DNA of 64,000 nucleotides from Cacajao melanocephalus (lineage: Eukaryota; Chordata; Mammalia; Primates; Pitheciidae), in contig CAUYLG010038350.1 in NCBI GenBank assembly GCA_963573385.1, positions 1-64,000 on the forward strand, in the 5' to 3' direction. Under the pieces are notes generated by a model that was not told the origin of the DNA, made no database searches, and was given only the letters and a program-made list of their open reading frames with translations. A program made the position numbers and the translations under genes. Shown here one piece after another: positions 15,720-30,251 of this stretch. Every line of letters starts with the position of its first letter. Within the stretch, counting starts at the first letter, position 1.

Positions 15720-16223
15720 CTGGTCAAGGCATTACTTGCAATCACACATGCTGTCAACCTTGTGTCTCGGAGCAAGTAGAGAAGAACTAAAAGATTGTCA
15801 CAACCTGCTACTGTGGTCATCCACTCTACTTCCCACAAACAAAAAATTCTGGCTCTATCAATTTGTAATTTTGTGATTATAGACAAGATTCTTAATCTTT
15901 AGGTTTATTTCCTTCTATCAAATGAGTGAACCTTTTCAGACCTCTGTTGTTTTCTGTTTGCTTGTTATTGAGGGTAGGAGAAGAAAGTTATCCAAGCATT
16001 AAAATACTTCTAAGAGGCACTGTACATTGCCTCAACTAGTTTAGACTCAGAAAAGGGGCGAGCAGAAGAAATTAGATGCTGTACATGTATTTGGAAGCTG
16101 TGTGAAACAAAGAGAACTTTCACCTGAGTCTAATACAAGTATCCCCTCCTGCTACTTTTCCACAACTCCTATCCCCTGGCACTGAGCTTGGCACAGTTCT
16201 GCTGAACATCTTTCCTACTTATT

Positions 16224-16496
16224 TTCATTTATTTGTTTATTTAGCAATGGCAGGCTGGAGTGCAGTGGTGCAATCTCAGCTCAATGCAACCTCCGCCTCC
16301 TGGGTTCAAACAATTCTTGTGCTTCAGCTTCCTGAGTGGGTGGGACTACAGGCTTACGCCATCACACCCAGCTAATTGTATTTTCAGCAGAGACGGGGTT
16401 TCATCATGTTGGCCAAGATGGTCTCAATCTCCTGACCCCGTGATCCACCCACCTCGGTCTCCCAAAATGCTGGGATTACAGGCGTGAGCCACCAGC
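16224..16496 (-). mobile_element. Alu element (minus strand)
   Basis: Minus-strand Alu with a T-rich start and a short deletion at the beginning of its right arm. Flanking repeats 'tttcctacttatt' (about 16211) and 'tttcctactgatt' (about 16497) are the target-site duplication. Confidence 0.93.
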
Positions 16497-17640
16497 CTTT
16501 CCTACTGATTATACAGCAGATCTGTCAGCGTCAGACCTATTCTATACAAGGCATTATTCTAGTTGCAGGGGTTATGTTAGTTTAAAAAAAAAAAAAAAGA
16601 ATTTCTTATCGGCATGGAGCTATGAGAGGAACTTGAAGGACTTGAAGCAAAGAAATAATAGAATTATCAAAACTATATTTTTAAAAGTAGTCTCATATTC
16701 TTTACATATTCTTGCATTGTTTCACTGGTTATAACAAGCATGTACCACTTTTGTAATTTGAAAAAATATCAAATAAAGAAAAGAACTGCTGGGAATGTAG
16801 AGGAGAGCTTGGAGGGCAGGCAAGACTGGCAGTTCGAGGCTGCCTAAGGGTCTGTTCCGATCAGTAACACAGGGGATTCGCAAAGAGGAACTGAAGGGAA
16901 GTAACACTAAGGGGAAAAAGAGTACTGAAGAGAGTCAAACAATATTAAGACAGTAATATCAATAAGAGAAATTAATTGCAGGTCAGAGAGAAAAAGGTAA
17001 AGAGGAGAACTTCCAAACATGGGGCTTGGGCAGATATTCAAGAGATGTTTAGAAACATATTAAAAAAAAAGAGTGAGATCTAAAATTTTAATTATTATAT
17101 GAATACTGTATACATTACAAGTTTCATAAATATATGCATAGAAATTCATCAAAATGCTAACAGTGGCTGGCTCTGGATGGTAACTCAATCATTTTTAAAT
17201 ATCCTTTTCCAAATATGTACAACTATTAAATATCAATAAAAACATACACACAAAAAAAAATCCTTTCCCTGTATCTTTGAAATTTATCAAGAATGCGTAC
17301 TTTTGTATACATTTTGTATATTTTCAAATCACATTTCTTCCAAAAAGCAGTTTACTTTGGTAATAAAATTCTATGACTATAAAACTTCCATGAGAAAAGC
17401 TGGTCAAATGGCAAACCATTCTATGTTTCACAAACTTATTACACTGTCCATAATTCTCATATCTTTGTGAGTTCTCACTAACTATGAGTTTAGTTTATAA
17501 GGGTGAAGCAGTCACAGTAGTTGTGTATTTTCTTTTCTATTCAGGAAATTCACTAGCTGATATAGGTGATAGAACTGAAAGCAGATATTTTGCTGATAGT
17601 TATTTGATTACTCAGTAATCAGTGTAGTCACTTAACAACT
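16497..17640 (+). other. Intron; A-tract and L1M-like 3' end
   Basis: A run of A residues lies near 16580-16597. About 17060-17250 resembles an L1M 3' end ('cagtggctggctctggatgg', ending 'caataaaaac'). The rest is unassigned. Confidence 0.4.
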
Positions 17641-18010
17641 GTATACCCCTACTTTGAGGGATTTCCACAGGTATCTGCATGACTGACTCTCACACTTCAA
17701 ACGTCAGCTTCTCAGTAAGGCCTATTAGGATTATCCTAATTATAAGAGCAACATGCCCTTGTCATCACCACCACCATAGGCTTTCTGATATTCTTTTACT
17801 TGCTTCGTTGTTTTCAATACATTCATCGTCTAATATATAACTTATTAATTATATTTAGTGTGTATCTCATCCCCTACAATATAAGCTGCTGAAGTCTAAT
17901 GTGGATTTTTGTTATTTTTATTCCCAAACACATCCTCAACCCCAGAGCAATGCTTGGCAAATAGTGGATGCTCAAATAAATATTTGTTGAATTAATGCAT
18001 GTATTAATGA
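17640..18010 (+). mobile_element. L2 LINE 3' end
   Basis: Sense L2 3' end, closing with 'gagcaatgcttggcaaatag' and 'tcaaataaatatttgttgaa', the typical terminus. Confidence 0.8.
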
Positions 18011-19108
18011 ATAAATCCATAAAACAGTAAATGAAAAAAAGCAAAATGAAAAAAAGCACGAAATACTGTCTTACAAATAACCATCACTAATGTTTTTTAC
18101 TTTAGTCTAGAAATCACTGATTCCCTGCTTAAACATTTGTAAACACCGATTTAGTCTATGGGGTTCAGCAAAGTTCTGTCTTCATACATACGTCTGCTAA
18201 AAGTTTTCCTTCAGATTCAATAAATGTGAGAATTGCTTATACAAATCAAATAACTTCTCTAATTAGTTAGATGTGTAAAAATTTAAAAGTATAAACTTTC
18301 CCAACAAATGATGTAATACTGTTTTAACTTTTGTAATCGGAGATTCCAAACTGTCTCATTTAAAAGTGTTCATTTACTACTGAAGACCAGTGAGAAACTC
18401 TACAATTTTTCATCTAATCACATGATAGGTTGATTTTTTAAAAAATCCCCATGAATCAAAAGAACAAGGGAAAAGGAACAAGAAGGCAAAGGCAGTTTAT
18501 TCCAAGGTCAGTTTGCTATGCCTCACAGTTACAGCACCATCTAGTGTTTACTATGCATAAATGCTAAGAGGGCTGGTAATGCAAATAAGTTTTTTGTCAC
18601 TTAGTTTTTTAAAAATGGTCACCCATATGGACGAAACCATATAAGTGTACGTTTAATTTGATAACAATCACATGTTCAATATGGAAAGGTATCAGTGAAA
18701 ACTGCGAAATCAATGTAGTATTACAAAAATAGACCATTTACGTAACTCTCAAACAAGAATATTCTTCAAGAAAAAAAGGACAAAAGCCAAACACAAGTTA
18801 TTAAAAGAGGAAAAAAATTAAAAGAGACTTTAGAACCTTGTTAATGGAGTATTTTGAAATAAAAAATTCAATAAAAAGGAAATTATCACATAAAACAATG
18901 AGTTTATATCTGAATATCTAAGAATTCGCCTTAACCCTTTTCCCCTACAGACAGCATTGTAACAAGGCCTCAGTAAATTAAAAACTCCTAGTTAATTACA
19001 TACATTTTAGTATAGTAAACCATGACTATTTTAGCTTATTCAATAGTTTGTAACACATAAATCTCTTTACTAGCCAATGCGACTGTCCCTACCTTTACAG
19101 TGACACCA
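18011..19108. other. Intron flanking ARL13B exon 3, no other feature
   Basis: AT-rich intronic sequence downstream (in the sense of ARL13B) of exon 3. No repeat or exon was recognised. The next ARL13B coding exon, which should begin with codons for a LANKQD-type G4 motif, is not here. Confidence 0.5.
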
Positions 19109-19985
<877 letters not shown>

Positions 19986-19989
19986 TAAT

Positions 19990-20430
19990 TGAATTTTTTT
20001 GGATTTATATCTATGAAAACATAAAGAAGGTACAGGATGTATATCAACTGCCAAGGAGTGATAATGATAATAAGAGATTTAAAAGATACCTGAGGATCAT
20101 AAAAGACATCATAGGAGAGATGGAATTTAGGCCTTAAAGCTGTGTAGGATTTAAACAGGCAGAAGAGGAAGAGTAATGGCAAAGTAAAGGAATATGAACA
20201 AATTGAACATTGTGCCTGCAGCATCCTTTAGATTATGAATGCAAGCAGAAGAAAGTTCTGAAGATAGAGAACAAGGAGCCACTGAAAATATCTGGCAGAC
20301 CAATGATATAATTAAGGTGACTGAAATAGTGCTTTATTAAGACTAATCTTGCAAAAGTCTCTAGACTGACCGGAAGTGATAGCGATAGCCTCTTTTCAGA
20401 GAGGCATGGAAGTAAAGGAATAGAAAAGAA
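19990..20430 (-). mobile_element. L2 LINE relic
   Basis: Antisense L2-like phrases occur ('gaatttaggccttaaagctg', 'gtgactgaaatagtgcttta'). It is very diverged and the boundaries are uncertain. An open minus-strand frame of 138 codons (19808-20224) overlaps it but has no recognisable domain. Confidence 0.4.
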
Positions 20431-20560
20431 AGAACTCATGAAAAATCAATGGAACCTGCTGACTCATGGCTATACAGAAGAGTTCAAGCTTCATGTTTGT
20501 CTCTTCTGTTCTTTCTTCAACACTGGAATTCACTATAAATATTATCCCACAGGACATTGT

Positions 20561-20921
20561 TCAGAGCTGCATGGTCAAAACAATAGCCACAAGCCACATG
20601 AAACTTTTTAAATTTAAATAAATGAAAATTAAATTAAAAATTCAGTTTCTCGGTTGCATCAGTTACATTTCAAGTGTTCAAAAGCCATATGTGGTGGCTG
20701 GGTACAGTGGCTCAGGCCTGTAATCTCAGCACTTTGACGAGATGGAGACGAAAGGATTGCCTAAGGTCAGGAATCTGAGACCAGCCTGGGTAACATCTAG
20801 AGCTAAAAAAAAAACAAAACAAACAAACAAACAAAAGCCACATGTGGCTAGTGGTCCACCCTACTGGACAGAGCCAACGTAGAACATTCCCATCATTGCA
20901 GAAAGTTCTATTGAACACCAC
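20561..20921 (-). mobile_element. MER5A-like hAT element, split by an Alu monomer
   Basis: The right end reads as the reverse complement of a MER5A start ('gcagaaagttctattgaaca', then 'ccactg'). The left part has the 'agccacaagccacatgaaac' block and AT-rich core. An Alu left monomer splits it at 20696. Confidence 0.75.
20696..20832 (+). mobile_element. Free left Alu monomer with 16-bp target duplication
   Basis: About 110 bases of Alu left arm are followed by an A-rich (AAAC)n tail. It is flanked by 'aaaagccatatgtggt' (20680-20695) and 'aaaagccacatgtggc' (20833-20848), so this is an independent insertion and not a broken dimer. Confidence 0.9.
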
Positions 20922-21309
20922 TGGTGTTTAGACGGTCTTATTCCCACATTTAGCAAAACACTTGCTATTACAAAGATTCATTGGAACGCATTCACTAGAC
21001 TTGTGTGACTGAGAAACAAGCTTACAACACACAAATCTCTTGGTAAGCACTTTAGTGAAGTTTATACAGCACCTGAGAAACTTAAGAGCCACCACAAGTC
21101 ATACTTTTGCTAATACTTATATTATCTAGAAAGAGAAAAAAGTAAAGTTAGATACATAAGCAGCATGATTTCCCAGAAACAGGATTACACTACACATTTA
21201 AAAATGTGATCTAAGCCTAACCAGAACTAGTTTGTGTGGATAAAACAGGCAGCTGTCTTTCAGTATGAATAGAGAGGAACCCCAGGAAATCATTAGTGAA
21301 AACAAATCA

Positions 21310-21680
21310 GCTATGCTGAAATAGGAATAAAGGAACTAACATGTATCAAACACCTCCTTGGTAGCAGGACTCTGTTAGGCATCAAGGGTACAAAGATGAA
21401 TAAGATATTATTGCTGTCCTCAAAGTATAATGTAATACAGAAAAGCAGAATATTAACAAGAATAACACAGAATTTGTTATGCTCTTTAAACAAAATAACC
21501 TAGAGACGACAGTGTATAGGAATTCAAGGGAAGGAAGGTGAAAAGAAGGAGGGGCGAGTTACGGTCTAGAAAGACTTTCAGAGAAGAAATGAAATCTTGA
21601 AATGAAGACTTTATTGCAAGTGAACACATAAAAGCTACATAATTGTAACAGAGAAGGGAGAACTATATTTTAGGCAGAGG
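21310..21680 (-). mobile_element. L2 LINE relic
   Basis: Antisense L2: 'catgtatcaaacacctcctt', 'aagggtacaaagatgaataa', 'gctgtcctcaaagtataatg'. Confidence 0.6.
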
Positions 21681-21799
21681 CAGCAATGTAAGCACAGATA
21701 AAATGATGGCAATATGCCCAGTAAACCAATTCAGATGAAGACATTTTTTTCAAGGTTACAGGGTAGGCAGAGGCAGGCCTCAAACAAAGGTCTTCAGGG

Positions 21800-22110
21800 A
21801 TTTCAAAGCCTGTTTCTTTTGATACATGGAACACCTTCTATTCTTTCCTCAGGTTCCTACTCAGCATTTGTGTTTCACAATTTAAATGTTCAGCTACAAC
21901 TTTCCCATAAATCCTTCTCTGATGATTCCTCCTACTTCTACTATCACCTTTACCTCTAACATAATACTCTGTCTTCTGCTGATCTTCACAATAGCCTATA
22001 CCTTCTCAACACATGGGACCATGTCTTTGTATCCTTAGCACTCAGCACAAAGCATATAGGGCTCAATACTATACCACCAAACCACAGAGATAACTGAAGC
22101 TGCTGTCCCA
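21800..22110 (+). mobile_element. L2 LINE 3' region (diverged)
   Basis: Sense L2-like sequence with a 'ttcccataaatccttctctg' block and a closing 'ccttagcactcagcacaaag' block. Confidence 0.5.
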
Positions 22111-22690
22111 TACATCTATCCTTTCTCTTGTCCTTCCATATATTTATCCATCTATCCTTGCACATATTTAGGGTCCCTTATAGATGAGAAATCATACAAG
22201 AACCAGGAACACAAAGATATATGGTCCCCAATTCTGAGAATTTCAGTAAAGTATATGTGATAAGACATAATCTCTAGAAAGTCCAAAATAAAATGCAAAT
22301 ATATAATCAATAAATTTTTGAGCATTTCTTATAAGCTAAGTACTATGCATGATTCTAGAAATACAAAGATTAATAAAATCCATCTTCTGATCTCATACAG
22401 CTCTTAAGTCTATTGGGGAAATATGTATATATAAATAAAATAACTACATATAAAATACACACACACACACATATGTATACAAGTAACTATAATTTGTTTT
22501 TTTTCTCTTCACAAGTAACTACAATATAATGAAGACATGTGAATATTCAACAATGCTAGGGACCAAGCCACACAAATAATTTTCATACCAAAAATAACAA
22601 TAATTCCCTATTAGGAAACACTATTTGATAGAGAATCCTAGATTTTTAAAATCTAGGCTCATGACTGCTTATGACAGACTATAATCCCCA
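22111..22690. other. Intronic sequence with short (CA)n
   Basis: AT-rich intron. A short (CA)n run lies at about 22454-22470. An L2/MIR-like phrase near 22310-22400 is too diverged to assign. Confidence 0.4.
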
Positions 22691-22694
22691 ACTA

Positions 22695-23285
22695 CTATGG
22701 CAGGTAGGGGTGGCCATGAGAGGAGGCTAGCTAGTGATGTGCTGTTAAATATCTGGAGGAGGAGAACACTGATACGTGTGTGGTATCTGCCAATTTTCAC
22801 AGCATAAATACTTCAACCATGGCCCATCTCAAACTAGCAACGTGAGGTACCTGAACACAGAGTTGGGAAGAGAGATGCATAATCGTCTCTCTCTAGTTGA
22901 TAATCAGCCAATATGAACAGCAGGTGCAGAACACGACTGCTTCTAGTCAATGGCATGTGAACTGAAACGATGCAGCAGCTTCTGGTTCAGCTCCTAAAGG
23001 AAAGGAGGATGGCTTCCCCTTACCCTTGACCTCTTCCTTCTAGCTGAAATGCCTATTTTGTAGTGAACTACCTTTGACCATGCAGGTGAGATAGAACACT
23101 GGGGATGGCAAGGCAAATAGAATAAATAATTGACTGCTAACACCATGGAGTTGCCAAACCTGTCCTAGACTACTTTTGCCTAGGCTGTTATGAGAAAGAA
23201 ACAAACATCTATCTTGTTGAACCACTGTTATTTTAGGTCTCTGTTAGAACAACTGAACTTGTGTCCAACTAGTACAATTACTGAC
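22695..23285 (+). mobile_element. MLT1-type MaLR LTR (old)
   Basis: A diverged MLT1-like LTR. The best support is its 3' half: 'ccaaacctgtcctagactac', then 'cttgttgaaccactgttatt', close to the MLT1 terminal region. The left boundary is uncertain. Confidence 0.55.
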
Positions 23286-23346
23286 AATCATGAAGAAGAG
23301 AAGTTGATTTAAAGAAGTAAAGTTCCAGGAAGAGGTGTTACTTTTA

Positions 23347-23383
23347 TATTACATATATATGTATATATATATATATATATATA
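23347..23383 (+). repeat. (TA)n microsatellite
   Basis: AT dinucleotide run with one TG interruption, directly upstream of an Alu. Confidence 0.9.
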
Positions 23384-23396
23384 GAATGTTATTGAG

Positions 23397-23676
23397 GGCT
23401 GGGCACAGTGGCTCATGCCTGTAATCCCAGCACTTTGGGAGGCCGAGGCAGGCGGATCATGAGGTCAAGAGATTGAGACCAGGCAAAACCCCGTTCTCTA
23501 CTAAAAATACCAAAATTAGCTGGGCATGGTGGCACACACCTGTAATCCTAGCTACTCAGGACGCTGAGGCAAGAGAATTTCTTGAACCCAGGAGATAAAG
23601 GTTGAGTGAGCCAAGATCACACCACTGCACTACAGCCTGGGTGACAGAGTATGACTCTACCTCAAAAAAAAAAAAA
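23397..23676 (+). mobile_element. Alu element (AluY/S-like)
   Basis: Full dimeric Alu with a short deletion in the left arm and an A-tail. A separate A-rich tract follows at 23708-23725. Confidence 0.93.
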
Positions 23677-23729
23677 TTTGATACTTTTATAAATTATGGT
23701 GAAATTTAAAAAAAAAAAAAAAAAAGACA

Positions 23730-24530
23730 ATCCATACACAAATAAGCATGGCCAAGCTCCACTGAAAGTTTATCTATGGCACTGAAATTTTATAATTTTC
23801 ATCTGTTATAAAACATTTTTCTTTTAATTTTTTTTCAGTTATTTAAAATGCAAATCACATTCTTACCTTGTGGGCCATACAAAAACAAGTGGCAAACCAG
23901 ATTTGACCTGGAGGCCATGACACCTTACCTAACCTTTTATCCATTCTGTTAAAGCCTGACATTCGTGGGCATAGGCACCTAAGAATGTGCTAATCAGATT
24001 ACCTAATTTATTATGTGTACTGAGTGTACTTAGAACATCCTCTTTCCTTTCTTTCTCTTATGTATTCCACCGCCACATATCCATAAGTTCCTTTCTCTGA
24101 GTCCAGAAAATGCTTAATGCCAAAGCTGCCTTCAACTTTGAGCCCCACCTCCATTCTCTTTTTGTCCTTCATCCCATATTTACTCTTCAATTTCTTACTT
24201 GGAAATTTTTTTAAGACTCTAATTTCATAGAACTACTTGAAGCTTCCTAGATTTAAGTCTCTTGCCTTTGTATTTTTATGTTGTCTCACTTATCTAACTA
24301 GAGAGAATGTCTACTGATCTTTTATTTCTGATTCTTTTCTTACGTCTCGGCCTTTATTTTTTTTAATTTCCATGTGAAATTGAGAAAAAGTCATCTGCTA
24401 GTTTCTTTGCAGATATGTCTCCCTCCTCTCTGACTGCATTGCCATTGCCTAAATCCAAACCCTCAGTTTCTTTCATCTATAGTGCCACAACAGCTTCTTT
24501 TTTGTATTCATATTCTATTTATTTATTTCT
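23730..24530. other. Intronic sequence without clear feature
   Basis: Pyrimidine-rich, AT-rich sequence. 23860-23945 ('gtgggccatacaaaaacaag') resembles part of an old DNA transposon, but I cannot place it. Confidence 0.35.
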
Positions 24531-24539
24531 AACTTTTTG

Positions 24540-24780
24540 GAGTTGCGTTCACTATGTTGCCCAGGATGGTCTTCAAGTGATCCTCCTGCGTGCGTGCGTG
24601 TGTGTGTGTGTGTGTGTGTTTAGAGATAGGGTCTCACTCTGTGTCACCCAGGCTGAAGTTCAGTGGCGTGATCATAGCTCACTGTAATCTCAAACTCCTG
24701 GACTCGAGCTATCCTCCTGTCTCAGCCTTCAGAGTAGCTAGACTAGAAATGGGCCACAATGCCTGGCTAATTTGTTTGTT
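24540..24780 (-). mobile_element. Two AluJ fragments around a (TG)n tract
   Basis: A left-arm-like fragment (24548-24588) and a right-arm-like fragment (24620-24780) are separated by a GTGC/TG repeat at 24588-24619. The arm order is not that of one minus-strand Alu, so two insertions or a rearrangement are likely. Confidence 0.75.
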
Positions 24781-25045
24781 CATGATAGCTATTTTTTCCT
24801 CTTTTATTTTTGTGAGTACATAGTAGGTGTATATATTATGAGGTACATGAGGTATTTTTGTATAGGTATGCAATGCATAATAATTTCATCATGAAAAATT
24901 GGGTATCTATTCCCTGAAGCATTTGTTCTTTGTGTTACTTTTAGTTGTTTTTAAATGTTCAATTAAATTATTATTGACTACAGTCTCCCTGTTGTGCATT
25001 CAAATACTAGGTTTTATTCATTCTATTTTTTTTTTCACAACAGCT
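24781..25045. other. Intronic, unassigned
   Basis: T-rich sequence with an L1-like phrase ('tatgaggtacatgaggtatt'). No firm assignment. Confidence 0.35.
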
Positions 25046-25336
25046 TCCTTTTTTTTCGAGACAAAGTCTCGCTCTGTTGCCAGGCTGGAGTGCAGAGCGT
25101 GATCTCGGCTCACTGCAACCTTCGCCTCCCGGGTTCAAGCGATTCTACTGCCTTAGCCTCCCGAGTAGCTGGGACTCAGGTGTGCACCACCATGCCTAGC
25201 TAATTTTTATATTTTTAGTAGAGGCAGGGTTTCACCATGTTGGCCAGGATGGTCTTGATCTCTCGACCTCGTGATCTGCCTGCCTCGGTCTCCCAAAGTG
25301 CTGGGATTACAGGCATGAGCCGCCGTGCCCAGCCTG
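25046..25336 (-). mobile_element. Alu element (minus strand)
   Basis: Full-length minus-strand Alu, starting with a T-tract and ending 'gccgtgcccagcc'. Confidence 0.94.
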
Positions 25337-25734
25337 TAAACAGATCATCTATGGCTGCTTTCACATTACAGTGTCAAAGTTTTGTAGTTCGGAAAGAGAA
25401 TGTATGACCACAAGGTCTAAAATATTTGCTATCCAGCCCTTCACAGAAAAAGTTTGCTGACCACTGGTTTAAATAAAGCTGATGAGTGCTCTGTGAAGAT
25501 ATAATGTAGAAGATAGCATAAACATAGGCTTTAGAAAAATTCATACACAATAATAGGTACTTAATATTATACAGTAGCATTTGAGATGAAAAAATGCTTT
25601 TCTCCAACAGTGAGTTTTGCAACCTGTTAATAAATGCCCTTCCACTATTTAGTAAGCAAGATATCTTATTGCAATCATCAGTTTCCAGAAACAAATACAT
25701 GTTATGCTTTTCTCTCAATTCTTACCCATTCGAT

Positions 25735-26255
25735 CAGTGGTCCTCAACCTTTTTGGCAACAGGGACCAGTTTTGTGAAAGACAGTTTTTCCACAGATTGG
25801 AGGGTGGAGCTGGTTTCGGGATGATTCAAGCACATTACATTTATAGTGCACTTTATTTCTATTACTATTACATTGTAATACATAACGAAATAATTATAAA
25901 ACTCACCATAATGTAGAGTCAGTGGGACCCCTAAGATTGTTTTCTAGCAACTAGATGGTCCCATCTGGGAGTGACGGGAGACACTGACAGATCATCAGGC
26001 ATTAGATTCTCATAAGGAGCACGTAACCTAGATCGCTTGCACGTGCGGTTTACACAGGGCTCATGGTCCTAAGAATCCAATGCCACCACTGATCTGACAG
26101 GAGGTGGCGCTCAGGCAGTGATCCAAGTGTTGGAGAGAAGCTGTAAACACAAAGCCTCGCTCACTGACCTGCTGCTTAGTTCCTGCTTTGCAGCCTGGTT
26201 CCTCACAGGCCGCAGACCCGCACGGGTCCACAGCCCCAGGGTTAGGGACCCACTT
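25735..26255 (+). mobile_element. hAT-type non-autonomous DNA transposon
   Basis: It begins 'cagtggtcctcaaccttttt' and ends with the roughly inverted 'ggttagggacccactt', the terminal inverted repeats of a mammalian hAT family. The internal phrases 'gatcatcaggcattagattc' and 'cactgatctgacaggaggtg' support one element. I do not name the subfamily with certainty. Confidence 0.8.
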
Positions 26256-26350
26256 TAGATGCCTGACTAGTGACTGTAGGTGCCCAACAAAGTCGCTAGC
26301 GCAGACACTGCTATACTGTAGCACAAAGCATTAAATTAAGATTAGCTGGC

Positions 26351-26508
26351 CGGGCTGGGCATGGTGGCTCATGCTTGCAATCCTAGCTCTCTTGAAGGCC
26401 AAGGCAGAAGAATAGCTTGAGGCCAGGCATTCCAGACCAGCTTGGGCAAGATGGGGAGATCCCATCTCTACCAAAAAATACCTAACAAATTAAAAATTAA
26501 AAAAAAAA
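26351..26508 (+). mobile_element. Free left Alu monomer (FLAM) with 13-bp target duplication
   Basis: Single left arm plus A-rich tail. The flanks 'aagattagctggc' (26338-26350) and 'aagattagccagc' (26509-26521) differ at two bases and mark the target-site duplication. Confidence 0.88.
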
Positions 26509-26521
26509 AAGATTAGCCAGC

Positions 26522-28355
<1,834 letters not shown>

Positions 28356-28359
28356 CAAT

Positions 28360-28965
28360 TTATTAAATAAATAATCACTGACCATGTTCTATATACCAGA
28401 CACCAGTGTTCTAGGTCCTTCAGACACATGGGTTTATTACAGCAACCACGACCATAATAAAACAAACAAAAACAGATAAAGAAATTCTTCCTTATTAAGC
28501 TTACACTTTAGTGACAAGAGAGACACTAACAATATGATAAGTAAAGCATATATTTGAAAGTATATTAGAAAGTAATTAGGTACTATGGGGAAAAAAATAG
28601 AGTAGAACAGGGCACAGGGAATCAAAGTTGGGGGTGGGAGGTGGGGGCAGTTTTATATAGGGAGATCAAGGCAGGCCTCATTCATTAGGTAAAATCGGAG
28701 CAAGGACTTGAAGGAGGGAGTGAGTTATGCATATATCCTGGGGAAGAGAGAACAGCTGGTATAGACACTTAGTACAGAAATGCAGGAAGGTCCAAGAATC
28801 AGCAAGGAAGCCACCATAACGAAACCAAGTGAAAAAGGAGCAGAAGAGGAAGGAAGCCAGGAAGTCAGAGACACATCAGAGACCAGTTCATGTAAGCCCA
28901 TGAGGCAATGTGAAGATTCTCACTTCTACTATGAGTAAAATGAATTTACTTTCCCTATGAATTTC
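28360..28965 (-). mobile_element. L2 LINE relic
   Basis: Antisense L2: 'agacaccagtgttctaggtc', 'caaggcaggcctcattcatt', 'aaggacttgaaggagggagt' and 'gaagccaccataacgaaacc' keep their family order. Confidence 0.65.
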
Positions 28966-29454
28966 CTTTGTTATCTAGGAGCCTTTATCTTTTCTAGATG
29001 TTTCAACCATCCCGTATGTAGCATGGGAAATAAACAGAAGCTGTGTCTATACTTGACTCAGTGAGAGAATAAGGTAAATCACAATAAGCAGCACTCCAGG
29101 GCCCCATTCTCAATTGGCTGGTGGCGAAGCCAGAGGGAATGCCACAAAGACTCACAGCAGATTATAAATTTATGGAGAAGAGGTAGCAGGCAAGGTCTAG
29201 GGACCTCTAGCCATCTAGAAATGCACCTGCATTACCAACTATGAAAAACATGAATTTAATTCCTAAGGAAGCTGTAAGATATTTAGAATATAATTTTATT
29301 ATTTTGTTAGAAGAATTCATAATTATGAATTAAATGATTCACAGAACTATCAAATATCAAAGGACAAGATTTAAGTACAAAATAACTTCCAAAGCAAAAT
29401 ATAGTAAATGACTATCCAGAGAAGATAGATAACGTAGCATTTAAAATCAGTAGC
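28966..29454. other. ARL13B intron 1, no recognised feature
   Basis: No repeat, RNA or exon was recognised. Confidence 0.4.
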
Positions 29455-29616
29455 TTAGCAAAGCACGGAGGCGGAATCCCTGTAGTCCCAGACACTCCAA
29501 AGGCTGAGGCAGAAGGACTGCTTGAGCCTGGCATGTCAAGGCTGTAGTGAGCCATGATTGTGCCACTGCACTGAAGCCTGGGCAACAGAGCAAGACCCTG
29601 TCTCAAAAATAAAACA
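29455..29616 (+). mobile_element. Single Alu right-type monomer (FRAM-like)
   Basis: One Alu arm with 'gccatgattgtgccactgca' and an A-rich tail, directly abutting the next Alu. Confidence 0.8.
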
Positions 29617-29923
29617 GGCCAGGCGTGGTGGCTTGTGCCTGTAATACCAGCACTTTGGGAGGCTGAGGTGGGCAGATCACTTTGAGCTCAGGAGTTCAAA
29701 ACCAGCCTGAGCAACATGGCAAAACGCTATCTCAACTAAAAATATAAAAATTAGATGGGCATGGTAGCACACACCTGTAATCCCAGCTACTCAGGAGGCT
29801 GAGGCTGGAAAATCACTTGAACCCAGGAGGCAGAGGTTGAAGTGAGCCAAGATTGCACCCCTGTACTCCAACCTGGGCATCAGAGCAAGACTGTGTCTCT
29901 AAAATAAAATAAAACAAAACAAG
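29617..29923 (+). mobile_element. Alu element
   Basis: Full dimeric Alu inserted at the A-tail of the preceding monomer. Its tail is (AAAAT/AAAAC)n. Confidence 0.93.
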
Positions 29924-29924
29924 C

Positions 29925-30251
29925 CAGGCCAGTGCAGGCCTGGTGGTTCATGCCTGTAATCTCAGCACTTTGGGAGGCCGAGGAGGGCAGATTACTTGAG
30001 CCCAGGAGTTCGAGACCAGCCTGGACAACATGGCGATACCCCATCACTACAAAACAAAATACAAAACTAGCCAGGTGTAGTGGTGCACACCTGTAGTCCC
30101 AACTACCTGGGAGGCTGACCTGCAAGAATCGCTTGAACCCGGCAGGCAGAGGTTGCAGTCAAACGAGATCACACCACTTGCACTCCAACCTGGGCAACAG
30201 AGTGAGATGCTGTCTCAAAAATAAAATAAAATAAAATAAAACAAAATAAAA
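29925..30251 (+). mobile_element. Alu element
   Basis: Third Alu in a head-to-tail row, with an (AAAAT)n tail at about 30216-30251. The row (29455-30251) is consistent with repeated insertion into A-rich tails. Confidence 0.93.
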
